Source: Candidatus Heimdallarchaeota archaeon
GTDB lineage: Archaea; Asgardarchaeota; Heimdallarchaeia; JABLTI01
NCBI GenBank assembly: GCA_018238155.1
Contig: JABCTZ010000039.1
Location: 1 to 59,792, forward strand
Reading direction: 5' to 3'
Length of the DNA: 59,792 nucleotides
Shown one piece after another: positions 36,179-43,982 of this stretch. The notes beneath the pieces are model-generated. The model worked only from the letters and a program-made list of their open reading frames with translations, was not told the DNA's origin and did no database searches. Every line of letters begins with the position of its first letter. The first letter of the stretch is position 1. The position numbers and the translations under genes were made by a program.

Positions 36179-37156
36179 TTACCACCACTTCTTACTGTCG
36201 CTATTCCTTCGAGGAGTTTCACGTTCATCAGGTTTACGAAAAACGTAAAGGTGCTCAAACATAAGAAGGAGGAAATTACTTTTAATGGATTGCTTCCGCC
36301 ACAAACGTTCCGTTCGAGTATTATGTTGAACTTTGATAACATTTTCTTTTAAAGCAAAACCAATATCAAGAAATGATTGCATAACACGAAAGCTAATAGG
36401 AACTTGATGTTTCTTTCTCCTAGTATCTCCTATAAGAATAGCACAATATTTTCCTGGTTTTAGAACACGGTAAAATTCCTTAGCTACTTTTGTTATCTCT
36501 TCAATAAATTCATCAATAGAATTGACTTTGGAAAGATCTCCTTGTTCTTTAGAATTTTTGGAATAACTAATAATATTGGCATAGGGAGGGTGAGTAACAA
36601 TTAAATCAATACTCTCATTAGAAAAAAAATTAAGATTTCGAGCGTCACCTTGAAAGACCATTTGCTCTGGAAAATCATCATGTAATATTTCAAAATTTAA
36701 TCTATCATTAGTTATCATTAGGGCGTCTTGATTGATATCAATACCAATACCTTTTCTTCGAAGCAATTTACATTCAATCAATGTAGTTCCTGAACCAACA
36801 AAAGCATCAAGAACAATATCTCCTTCTTCTGAATAACGTAGAATAAGATTCCTTGGTACTTGTGGAGCCCAATTTCCCCGGTATTTTGCATTAAGATAAT
36901 GTGTTGCCCAGTTCCCTCTTTTTGGAAAACTCCAAACATTGCTTCCCTCAAGTTTGAATTTGTCAGGATGTAGTTTTTTAATATGTTTTTTCTTTTTTAT
37001 TTTCAAACGTATATCATCTATTTCAATTTCAGAATTTTTGTATTTATTAAAATCCTCAATGGTTACAATTCTCATATTAGTTTGTTTAGAAAGAATATTA
37101 AAAGCCCAACAAATAAAATCCTTATATTTAATATAATTTTTAAAACCCACCTTCAT
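36179..37156 (-). CDS. Amino-methyltransferase (N4-cytosine or N6-adenine), beta-class
   Basis: 325 residues. D-A-F-V-G-S-G-T-T-L-I-E (SAM-binding motif I, about 117-128) precedes T-H-P-P-Y (motif IV, about 186-190; the usual D/N-P-P-Y/W with His in place of Asp). Motif I sits before IV with 60 residues between. Such enzymes protect DNA in restriction systems. The frame starts 17 bp inside the upstream gene's end; the internal Met at residue 28 (37075) is an alternative. It is third in the Vsr, small nuclease, methyltransferase operon. The target sequence cannot be read from the protein. Confidence 0.85.
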   Translation of the reverse strand: MKVGFKNYIKYKDFICWAFNILSKQTNMRIVTIEDFNKYKNSEIEIDDIRLKIKKKKHIKKLHPDKFKLEGSNVWSFPKRGNWATHYLNAKYRGNWAPQVPRNLILRYSEEGDIVLDAFVGSGTTLIECKLLRRKGIGIDINQDALMITNDRLNFEILHDDFPEQMVFQGDARNLNFFSNESIDLIVTHPPYANIISYSKNSKEQGDLSKVNSIDEFIEEITKVAKEFYRVLKPGKYCAILIGDTRRKKHQVPISFRVMQSFLDIGFALKENVIKVQHNTRTERLWRKQSIKSNFLLLMFEHLYVFRKPDERETPRRNSDSKKWW

Positions 37157-37535
37157 TTAACCAGATTTGTAATCCATCTAAGTTAAATAATACATCTAAA
37201 TTATCCCCAATACTATTCTTCAAAAAATCCTTAGCTGTATCTGATTGACCATCACCAGCTAGCATTATTATAGCACTATATTTGGAATTTATCTTTAATG
37301 TATCCCTTAAATGATATAATTTCTTTTCTGTTGAACCTGAACTTTGTTGCCATCTTGGTTCAATAATTAAACATTCTGGATATTTTATTGGGTGATATAA
37401 AATGAAAGTACATCTAAAATCTCCACCCATTGCTTCTTTGCCAATCAACACTCTCTTTGCATAGATTGGTTGCTCTAAATATCTCGCTGCAAAGAATTCA
37501 GTATTTTTACATATAGAATAGTTTTTCTTTTTCAA
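37140..37535 (-). CDS. Small restriction-endonuclease-like protein, copy 1
   Basis: 131 residues. L-I-I-E-P-R-W-Q-Q-S-S-G-S-T-E-K-K is the signature of a PD-(D/E)XK nuclease group in which E-x-x-W-Q and the G-S-x-x-E-K loop form the active site. The paralogue at 42322 has L-I-I-D-S-R-W-Q-Q-S-H-G-T-I-D-E-K. The preceding G-G-D-F-R-C-T-F-I supplies the Asp. It overlaps the upstream Vsr gene by 29 bp and the downstream methyltransferase by 17 bp. Likely the cutting subunit of a restriction system. Confidence 0.75.
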   Translation of the reverse strand: MKKKNYSICKNTEFFAARYLEQPIYAKRVLIGKEAMGGDFRCTFILYHPIKYPECLIIEPRWQQSSGSTEKKLYHLRDTLKINSKYSAIIMLAGDGQSDTAKDFLKNSIGDNLDVLFNLDGLQIWLNEGGF

Positions 37536-38001
37536 ATTGTTTCTTTATCTTTTTAGCACACTTACCTATTTCCTCTTTTATTTGATGTTCCCAAAAAACC
37601 AGAACCTTCCAACCTTCTTTTACTAATTCCTTTTTCTTTTTCTTATCTCTCTCTTTGTTTTTATCGAATTTATTCTTCCAGAATTCGGTATTTGTTTTTG
37701 GCAAATTAGGATTACATTTCGGACAATGATGCCAAAAACATCCATGAACAAATATTGCTAATTTGATTTCAAGATAAACAATGTCGGGTTTACCTGGAAT
37801 ATCTTTTGCATGAGTGACAAAATCAGGTAATCCTATTTCAATTAATGCTTCCCTTAACAATAATTCTGGCTTAGTATCTTTTCCTTTATTTGCACTCATT
37901 ACTCTCGAAGTATTTTCAGATTCAGGAATGGGTAATCGACCATCTCTTATGTATTCCATGATTCCATAAACTCTAAATAATATATTTAGGTGTTGCATCA
38001 A
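37507..38001 (-). CDS. Vsr-type very-short-patch endonuclease
   Basis: Vsr family by several exact blocks: R-V-M-S-A-N-K-G-K-D-T-K-P-E-L, I-P-G-K-P-D-I-V (catalytic Asp), A-I-F-V-H-G-C-F-W-H-H-C (zinc and metal site), N-x-E-F-W-K-N-K and R-D-K-K-K-K...G-W-K-V-L-V-F-W-E. The Vsr enzyme of E. coli nicks at T:G mismatches left by Dcm methylation; archaeal and island homologues often belong to restriction systems. The Met at residue 15 (37959, M-E-Y-I-R-D) is a more usual start than the first ATG. It leads a three-gene overlapping operon. Confidence 0.93.
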   Translation of the reverse strand: MMQHLNILFRVYGIMEYIRDGRLPIPESENTSRVMSANKGKDTKPELLLREALIEIGLPDFVTHAKDIPGKPDIVYLEIKLAIFVHGCFWHHCPKCNPNLPKTNTEFWKNKFDKNKERDKKKKKELVKEGWKVLVFWEHQIKEEIGKCAKKIKKQFEKEKLFYM

Positions 38002-38176
38002 CTACTGTATTTTTGTCTTTAAATTAACTTCTAATTAGTTAAATACAAATTTTTAAAACGAATAAAAATAATATATTTGTAATTATTTAATTTGAAATGT
38101 TAGGTAGGGATTCAAAATTACAGATGATTTAACGGATGATCAGAAATTTTTCATAAATGCAATTAGAATTAATGCC

Positions 38177-39274
38177 ATGCAATATTTGGGTTGGACTGTT
38201 GGAGAAATTAAGAATCGTTTAGAAATCCAGTTCAAGAAACATCCTAAAAATTATGCCGCTTATGTAATACGAAAAGCAGTTGGTATTACAAAAGAAGGAA
38301 ATCTATATATTCAAAATAAAAATGCTAAAATGAAAGTATTTACTTACCGTTGTTTACCAGGTCTAAAAGTAAAAGAAACAATAAGCATAGGAGGATACAG
38401 ATATAACGAAATTATAAATCAGAAATGGGAGAATTCTGAATTAAAAATTAATATTTCAAATTTCATATTACTAGTTTTAGAACTTCCTAATACAAAAGCA
38501 AAACAGGAAGAAGCAATTTTTAAAACAGTATTATTCCACAAACCAACTGGTACAGATATGGATAAAATTAGAGAGGATTGGTCAGATATTGTAGATTATA
38601 TTAAGACAAAGAAAGCTGATGATTTAGATGCATCAGTTGGTGGGAGAATAATACAAACAAGACCAAAAGCTGCTGATGGTGATGATAAAGTTTTAGCACC
38701 AGGTAATCAAAGAACAGTTAAAAGAGGTTTCTTCATCAAAACTAATTATATACAAAATATATTAGATAACTACAAAGAAAATACTGAATTTTGTAATCCC
38801 TCTATTGCATATGATATTGGTGAAACTAAAAAGAATAGAAGAGTAAAAACCAATGTTCTTAGGGTAATACGAGACACTAAAATTTCGGCAAAATTAAAGG
38901 AAGAATATGATTATAAATGTCAAATTTGCGGAAACAGAATTTACTTAAAAAATGGCAATCATATAAGATACTATGTTGAAGCTCACCACCTAAAACCTTT
39001 TGCTCAAATTCATAATGGTCCTGATATTGAAGAAAATATTATAATACTGTGTCCCAATCATCACGTTGAATTTGATTATGGAACAATTGCTATTGATCCT
39101 AATGATTTTTGTACAATTTTGCATAAAAATAATAAAAATCCCTATATTGGAAAACAAATTGAAATTAGACATAAGATAGGAAAAGAATTCATAAAATACC
39201 ATTATAATATTTTTAGAGGTGATATTAAAACAACTGATGAAAAAATTACAGAATACTTAGGGAGTAGTTCTTAA
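38177..39274 (+). CDS. MutH/Sau3AI-like domain fused to HNH nuclease
   Basis: 365 residues. Residues about 1-205 resemble MutH: W-E-N-S (W-E-T-S in E. coli MutH), R-E-D-W-S-D-I, then I-I-Q-T-R-P-K-A-A-D and K-R-G-F-F-I-K-T-N-Y, close to the MutH blocks I-R-P-K-A-A-N and R-G-F-Y-L-K-K-N-F. The MutH E-x-K active site is not kept where expected (K-V-F-T-Y-R). The C-terminus is an HNH nuclease: C-Q-I-C-G, V-E-A-H-H-L-K-P-F, I-I-I-L-C-P-N-H-H. I infer a MutH-type DNA-reading module with HNH as the cutter. The frame continues upstream to 38111 with no ATG; an ATT at 38117 may be the true start. Confidence 0.75.
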   Translation: MQYLGWTVGEIKNRLEIQFKKHPKNYAAYVIRKAVGITKEGNLYIQNKNAKMKVFTYRCLPGLKVKETISIGGYRYNEIINQKWENSELKINISNFILLVLELPNTKAKQEEAIFKTVLFHKPTGTDMDKIREDWSDIVDYIKTKKADDLDASVGGRIIQTRPKAADGDDKVLAPGNQRTVKRGFFIKTNYIQNILDNYKENTEFCNPSIAYDIGETKKNRRVKTNVLRVIRDTKISAKLKEEYDYKCQICGNRIYLKNGNHIRYYVEAHHLKPFAQIHNGPDIEENIIILCPNHHVEFDYGTIAIDPNDFCTILHKNNKNPYIGKQIEIRHKIGKEFIKYHYNIFRGDIKTTDEKITEYLGSSS

Positions 39275-40888
39275 TCTCTTTACAAAATAATCGCAAATAT
39301 AAAGTCCTGCAATTATTTTGGTTGGTATGAGTTCTCGATCAATATTTATTTGTTTGGAATTATTACTTATATAATTGGATTCATCCACAAAGTGTTTATC
39401 AATAATTTTCCTCATTAAATCCAGAACTCCATGAGGAGATATTGATTTACTGTTAACGTAAATATGAGAATCATGCAATCGTAAGTGAGATATGTTAATA
39501 CTTCCGAAATTCGATTTAATGTCTTTTTTGAATTTGTTGAAATTTGGTATGTCTTTTACTATTGTTGCAATATCACATTCATCTGAATAACATTTGTCAG
39601 TATTTTTACCTACTCCTCTGTGTAAGATGCATGACCATTTGATAATACCCTTTTTAAAATCAGAATCTTCATTAGTTAGCTCTACTCTAAAACCCTTAAT
39701 CTTCAAATATGGAATATGTCTAGAAAATCTAGAGTTGTATTTCTTATTTTTCTGTGCTTTGATAAGTCTCTTAGAGTCAGTTAAATCATATATTGTTTTT
39801 CTAATGTTATTCAATCCTAAATTATTTCTAATTTCAATGCCTTCTTTCAATAAAATACTTTCTGCAATTGCAGATGAAAGTTTTACGCTTACTGCATTTC
39901 CAACAAGTCTATACTTGGAGCCTTCTCCAGAAACATTGAATTGATAGGAAATTGGAAATGACATTAGAGAGGATATTTCTCTTATAGTAGGAAGACGGTA
40001 ACCTAAATGTTTACCCTCATCATTAGTTGCGTTTAAAATTATCGATTCTCGGGTTGATGCTGAACGAGTAGCCATTATTGTTCTACTCGGACGATTAGTG
40101 TTTTCGGGAAAAGCCATTTTCCCCATATACCCATGGTCTTCCTTTTGTCTTTTGGCTCTCCTCCACTCATACTCAGCTATTCTAGTATCATAGAAATGGT
40201 CTGTTAATAAAGAAGATTCTATAATCAAATCATAATTTGGATCTTTAATTTTCTCTTTTCTCTTTTTACTTAAAGGATTGGTTAGAGAATTCAATACATT
40301 CTGTAATGTATTGAAATTATCCGGATTAATTAAATGAGGTTCTGGCAGAGGAACTTTACCACCAAAAAATCTTTTCCTAGCTTGAGGCGAATTGAAATCA
40401 GCGGCATTTAGAATTCCCTTTTCCTCAAAAACAAGATTCGGACCTTTACCGGGTAGGTTTAAATCTTTCCAGGAATATACATCCTTTATATATTTTCCAG
40501 CATTGGGAACATTTTCCAAAACCCAATATTTAAGATTTCCATTTTTGAGTTTCCATAATATTATTCTGAGATAAGCCTCTATTAATTTTATTCCGAGTGC
40601 TTTATCAGCTTTACCAGCTTTATTGGAACCTGAAAATGATACACATGGAGGTCCTCCAATAATTACATCTACATCAGGAACATAATGACCGATTTTCTCG
40701 GGTGTGTCTAAATCTAAAATATTCATTTTTAAGGTTCTACAATTTGGGTGATTAAATTTATGAGTAGTTATTGCAGGTTGCCAATTATCTAAAGCAAAAA
40801 CTACATCAAATCCCTTTTGTGAAAAACCTTCAGAAAATCCACCTGCACCACAGAAGAAATCTGCAACTGTTAGTTTTCTTTTTATCAT
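39257..40888 (-). CDS. Dcm-type C5-cytosine DNA methyltransferase
   Basis: 543 residues. The catalytic domain (about 1-345) shows D-F-F-C-G-A-G-G-F-S (motif I), G-G-P-P-C-V-S-F-S-G (motif IV with catalytic Cys), W-V-L-E-N-V-P (motif VI) and Q-A-R-K-R (motif VIII), with Y-R-L-V-G-N-A-V-S-V (motif X) near 325. It makes 5-methylcytosine. The last 200 residues are extra and unrecognised; they contain a Cys/His-rich stretch (C-I-L-H-R-G...C-Y-S-D-E-C). Its 3' end overlaps the convergent MutH-HNH gene by 18 bp. The Vsr nearby is the usual partner of Dcm enzymes. Confidence 0.92.
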   Translation of the reverse strand: MIKRKLTVADFFCGAGGFSEGFSQKGFDVVFALDNWQPAITTHKFNHPNCRTLKMNILDLDTPEKIGHYVPDVDVIIGGPPCVSFSGSNKAGKADKALGIKLIEAYLRIILWKLKNGNLKYWVLENVPNAGKYIKDVYSWKDLNLPGKGPNLVFEEKGILNAADFNSPQARKRFFGGKVPLPEPHLINPDNFNTLQNVLNSLTNPLSKKRKEKIKDPNYDLIIESSLLTDHFYDTRIAEYEWRRAKRQKEDHGYMGKMAFPENTNRPSRTIMATRSASTRESIILNATNDEGKHLGYRLPTIREISSLMSFPISYQFNVSGEGSKYRLVGNAVSVKLSSAIAESILLKEGIEIRNNLGLNNIRKTIYDLTDSKRLIKAQKNKKYNSRFSRHIPYLKIKGFRVELTNEDSDFKKGIIKWSCILHRGVGKNTDKCYSDECDIATIVKDIPNFNKFKKDIKSNFGSINISHLRLHDSHIYVNSKSISPHGVLDLMRKIIDKHFVDESNYISNNSKQINIDRELIPTKIIAGLYICDYFVKRLRTTP

Positions 40889-41134
40889 CGTTGAAATAAA
40901 ATGCTCCTTGTAAATTTTAAATTATATTTCAATATTTCTCTTTATGATTTTATTTATAAATTAAACAACAGTTAATATTAATGAGTTTTCTTGTCACGAA
41001 TGGGCATTTTATTTCAAGAATTTTGTTAGGGATTATTAAAATTTTTCATCTAACTTTAGATTGGTTCTAATCTTAGAAAATATTAAAAGTAATATTAGTC
41101 AATATTATGTTATTAATTAGGGATTTTGATATAA

Positions 41135-42259
41135 ATGAATAAATACATGGAAAAAGAAATAGATATTCGAATTGATGATAATATTTTTTCACCTTTAGGT
41201 TTAGGGGCATTAAATTTTGGAATAACACAAAGTCTAACTCAAATTATTGCAAATTCTTTAGATTGGAGACAACTGAGCGAAAAAGAAAAGTATTTATTAG
41301 AAACAAAATCTGAAGAAATGAAAGCAATTATACGTGTGAACAAAGATAGTATCGAAATATGGGATAACGGAATAGGAATGACTCTTAAAGAGCTAAATAA
41401 TGCTCTTAAATTTGGATTTTCAAATGATACGATAAGAAAACCAATTAGAAAAAGAAAAGGTATTTTTGGTATGGGGTTAATTTTGGCTTTGCTTAATATT
41501 GGTTGGAAGTTCACAATAAGAACAAAATCTATTTTTGAAAAGAATGAATATGAAATTACTATTAACACAAGATTGATTGAATCAAAAGCACTAAAACTCA
41601 GTAATCTTGTAATAAAATCTTTCGAGAGTAGTGACGTTGAAAGCCCTATGAAAGATTATAAATATGGAACATATATTTGTATTAGTGATTTATTATCAAA
41701 AAAACATAAGCCTGAGATTTGGCGTCAAGAATTAGGACGAAATTTTTCTCCTGAAATCGAATCTGAAGGTGTAAAGATAATATTCATAGATAATAGTTTA
41801 GGTGAAAATATCGAACTTGAACCTTGTAGGCCAGAAGTTACGGATATCTTTCCTGAAACTAAAGTTCACTTAGAGCCTCTAGATTTACTTATAGTGCCAG
41901 AGTATGGAGATAATAAAATTCCTATCAAGATAAGAGGATGGGTGGCTCTAAGACAAATAAATGCTTCAGGTTCCGGCAGATGGGGGCTTCATACATTTTA
42001 TAGGGGGCAGCTTATTGAAGCATTCCATAATGATGGACCAACAAATAATGGGTTATTACCAACTGATCCACACCCTACCATTGCCAGAATTCATGGTGAA
42101 ATACACTTAGATATGTGCTTACCTACTTTTACAAAACTTGGTTGGAATACAGAGCTTAAATCATGGAGCGACGCGAAGAAAGGATTAAAGCCTATTTTGG
42201 AAGAACTCGTCAAAGCAGCAAGAGCATATCGCAAGAATAAAAGAAAAACTTCAAAATAA
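41135..42259 (+). CDS. MORC/MutL-like GHKL ATPase, short paralogue lacking catalytic Glu
   Basis: 374 residues. GHKL fold: N-box T-Q36-I-I-A-N40-S-L-D-W, G1 box I-W-D-N-G-I-G-M, G2 box K-G-I-F-G-M-G-L. In MutL and MORC proteins the N-box residue four before the Asn is the catalytic Glu; here it is Gln36, whereas the paralogue at 43983 keeps Glu36. It should bind ATP but hydrolyse it poorly. It also lacks the last ~140 residues of that paralogue. Aligned 220-bp stretches of the two genes are about 92 percent identical at the end of the shared part. MORC-type ATPases are known from restriction-modification loci. Confidence 0.85.
   Translation: MNKYMEKEIDIRIDDNIFSPLGLGALNFGITQSLTQIIANSLDWRQLSEKEKYLLETKSEEMKAIIRVNKDSIEIWDNGIGMTLKELNNALKFGFSNDTIRKPIRKRKGIFGMGLILALLNIGWKFTIRTKSIFEKNEYEITINTRLIESKALKLSNLVIKSFESSDVESPMKDYKYGTYICISDLLSKKHKPEIWRQELGRNFSPEIESEGVKIIFIDNSLGENIELEPCRPEVTDIFPETKVHLEPLDLLIVPEYGDNKIPIKIRGWVALRQINASGSGRWGLHTFYRGQLIEAFHNDGPTNNGLLPTDPHPTIARIHGEIHLDMCLPTFTKLGWNTELKSWSDAKKGLKPILEELVKAARAYRKNKRKTSK
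42021..42240 (+). repeat. 220-bp direct repeat shared with 44941-45160
   Basis: A hand count gives about 18 mismatches in 220 bp against 44941-45160, all inside the two MORC-like genes. The DNA just upstream in the two genes is clearly less similar, so this part looks homogenised by gene conversion or recent exchange. Confidence 0.75.
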
Positions 42260-42321
42260 TAAACGTGCTTTTTTAGAAAGTAAAATAAGTATTGGTTTAT
42301 TTTATTGATTTGGAAATATTT

Positions 42322-42792
42322 TCATAATCCTCCATTATTAATCCATTTTAGGAATCCTCTCATAGTAAAAACATGAATAAGCTTATCATCAATTTGAGAT
42401 TTTAACCAATCCTCTGCACCTTTTCTATATCCATCTCCATCGAGAATAATTATCGTCCTGTAAGGATAAACATTCTTAATATTAAGAACCCAATATGGAT
42501 ATTTCTCATCTATTGTACCATGTGATTGTTGCCATCTTGAATCAATTATTAGAAAATCATTATGTTTCTGTGGGTGAAATATAATAAAATCGCATGAAAG
42601 ATCAGTATTATAGATAGATTTACCTAGTGAATATTGCTTAGAGAAAATTGGGTGTTCTAAAATTGTAGAAGCATCGAATCTAATATTTTCGATAAATGTG
42701 TAACTATTTTCAAATAAGCAATTCTCAATAAATGATTCAAGATTTGTTGAGGTTGTTTTTGTATCTAAACCTTTTCCTTTTTTCATTTTCAA
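42322..42792 (-). CDS. Small restriction-endonuclease-like protein, copy 2
   Basis: 156 residues, paralogue of the gene at 37140: C-D-F-I-I-F-H-P, L-I-I-D-S-R-W-Q-Q-S-H-G-T-I-D-E-K, I-I-L-D-G-D-G-Y-R-K-G-A and a C-terminal W-I-N-N-G-G. Asp replaces Glu in the first catalytic position (D-S-R-W-Q), which may still bind metal. It overlaps the Dam-type gene upstream by 4 bp, so the two form one restriction pair: modification enzyme and cutter. The MORC-like genes on the other strand flank this pair. Confidence 0.75.
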   Translation of the reverse strand: MKMKKGKGLDTKTTSTNLESFIENCLFENSYTFIENIRFDASTILEHPIFSKQYSLGKSIYNTDLSCDFIIFHPQKHNDFLIIDSRWQQSHGTIDEKYPYWVLNIKNVYPYRTIIILDGDGYRKGAEDWLKSQIDDKLIHVFTMRGFLKWINNGGL

Positions 42793-43700
42793 AAACTCTT
42801 AATAATTAATTCATTAATTGGATCTCTACCATCTTTTTTACAATTTAATAACCTAGGAGCTTTTACTAATTGTAAATTAAATGGTTTACATTCATAAATT
42901 TGTTTAATAAACTCTGAATTTGAATTTGATATCATAACATTTACACCCTTTTTATGCAATTTTAAGGCGAAATCTCTTAGTTGTAAATGCTGTTTTTTTA
43001 TAAAATCAAATCTTGTATAACTAGTGAAAGAATTTTCTTCTATAGGGAAATATGGTGGATCAAAATAAACAAAATCATTTTTTTCTGGTTTTATTTGATA
43101 AAATTCATTACAACTTAGATTTATGTTCTGTAATGCTTGTGAACAAGCAATTATATTTTCTTCTTGAATTATATTTGGATTTTTATAACGTCCAATAGGA
43201 ACATTGAATTCATTTTTCTTATTCACCCTATATAATCCATTATAGCAAGTTCGGTTCAAATAAAGTAATCTTGCTGCTACTTCTAGTGAATCTTTTATAT
43301 TATGTTGAGATCTAATACTATAGTAATATTCTTTTTTATTTAGTGAGTGTTCTTTTGCATGATATCTAAGCAATTTTATTAATTTCTTTGGTTTCTTCTG
43401 TATTATTTTGTAGGTTATCATTAATTCAGAATTTAAATCAGATAAATAAACATTATTAGAAAAATTACTTTCATAAAGTGAAAAAAATAATGCTCCTCCA
43501 CCAACAAATGGTTCATAATAATTCATATAGTTTTCAGGTAAATTGTCTCGCAATGTTTGAATAATTCCCCTCTTTCCACCAGCCCATTTTACAAATGGTA
43601 CAGCTTTTTTCTTAATCTTGAAATCTTTAACTATATCTTCATAATTCTTTAATGAAGGGAGAATTTCAAATAACGTTAAATCTTCAGATTTCTTGGACAT
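42789..43700 (-). CDS. Dam-type N6-adenine DNA methyltransferase
   Basis: 303 residues of the Dam/DpnM (alpha) class: V-K-W-A-G-G-K-R (motif X near the N-terminus), Y-E-P-F-V-G-G-G-A-L-F-F (motif I), L-Y-L-N-R-T-C-Y-N-G-L-Y and F-V-Y-F-D-P-P-Y (motif IV). This class usually methylates GATC-like sites. It is first of a pair with the small nuclease at 42322 (4-bp overlap). The presence of a MutH-like protein, whose E. coli relative reads GATC methylation, is suggestive. Confidence 0.92.
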   Translation of the reverse strand: MSKKSEDLTLFEILPSLKNYEDIVKDFKIKKKAVPFVKWAGGKRGIIQTLRDNLPENYMNYYEPFVGGGALFFSLYESNFSNNVYLSDLNSELMITYKIIQKKPKKLIKLLRYHAKEHSLNKKEYYYSIRSQHNIKDSLEVAARLLYLNRTCYNGLYRVNKKNEFNVPIGRYKNPNIIQEENIIACSQALQNINLSCNEFYQIKPEKNDFVYFDPPYFPIEENSFTSYTRFDFIKKQHLQLRDFALKLHKKGVNVMISNSNSEFIKQIYECKPFNLQLVKAPRLLNCKKDGRDPINELIIKSF

Positions 43701-43982
43701 TGTTTCACCTTAACGTTTAATCTTAATGTACTTTTTCGTTATATCTATTTCTTATATATTACTTTAGTATTAAATCATTGCTCAAATTATTGTTATAACC
43801 CTACACTTATTTTATTTTTAAATCACCAAAAAATCTGCACTGTATCAACAGTTAATTTTAAGTAACTTAACGAATAATTATAATGAGTGAAAAATTTGAA
43901 AGGAAATAAAATTATCGAGAGAAAATTTGTTTCTTTTGTCAAAATTATAAATTAATTCATAATTAATAGGATGAGTAAATAA

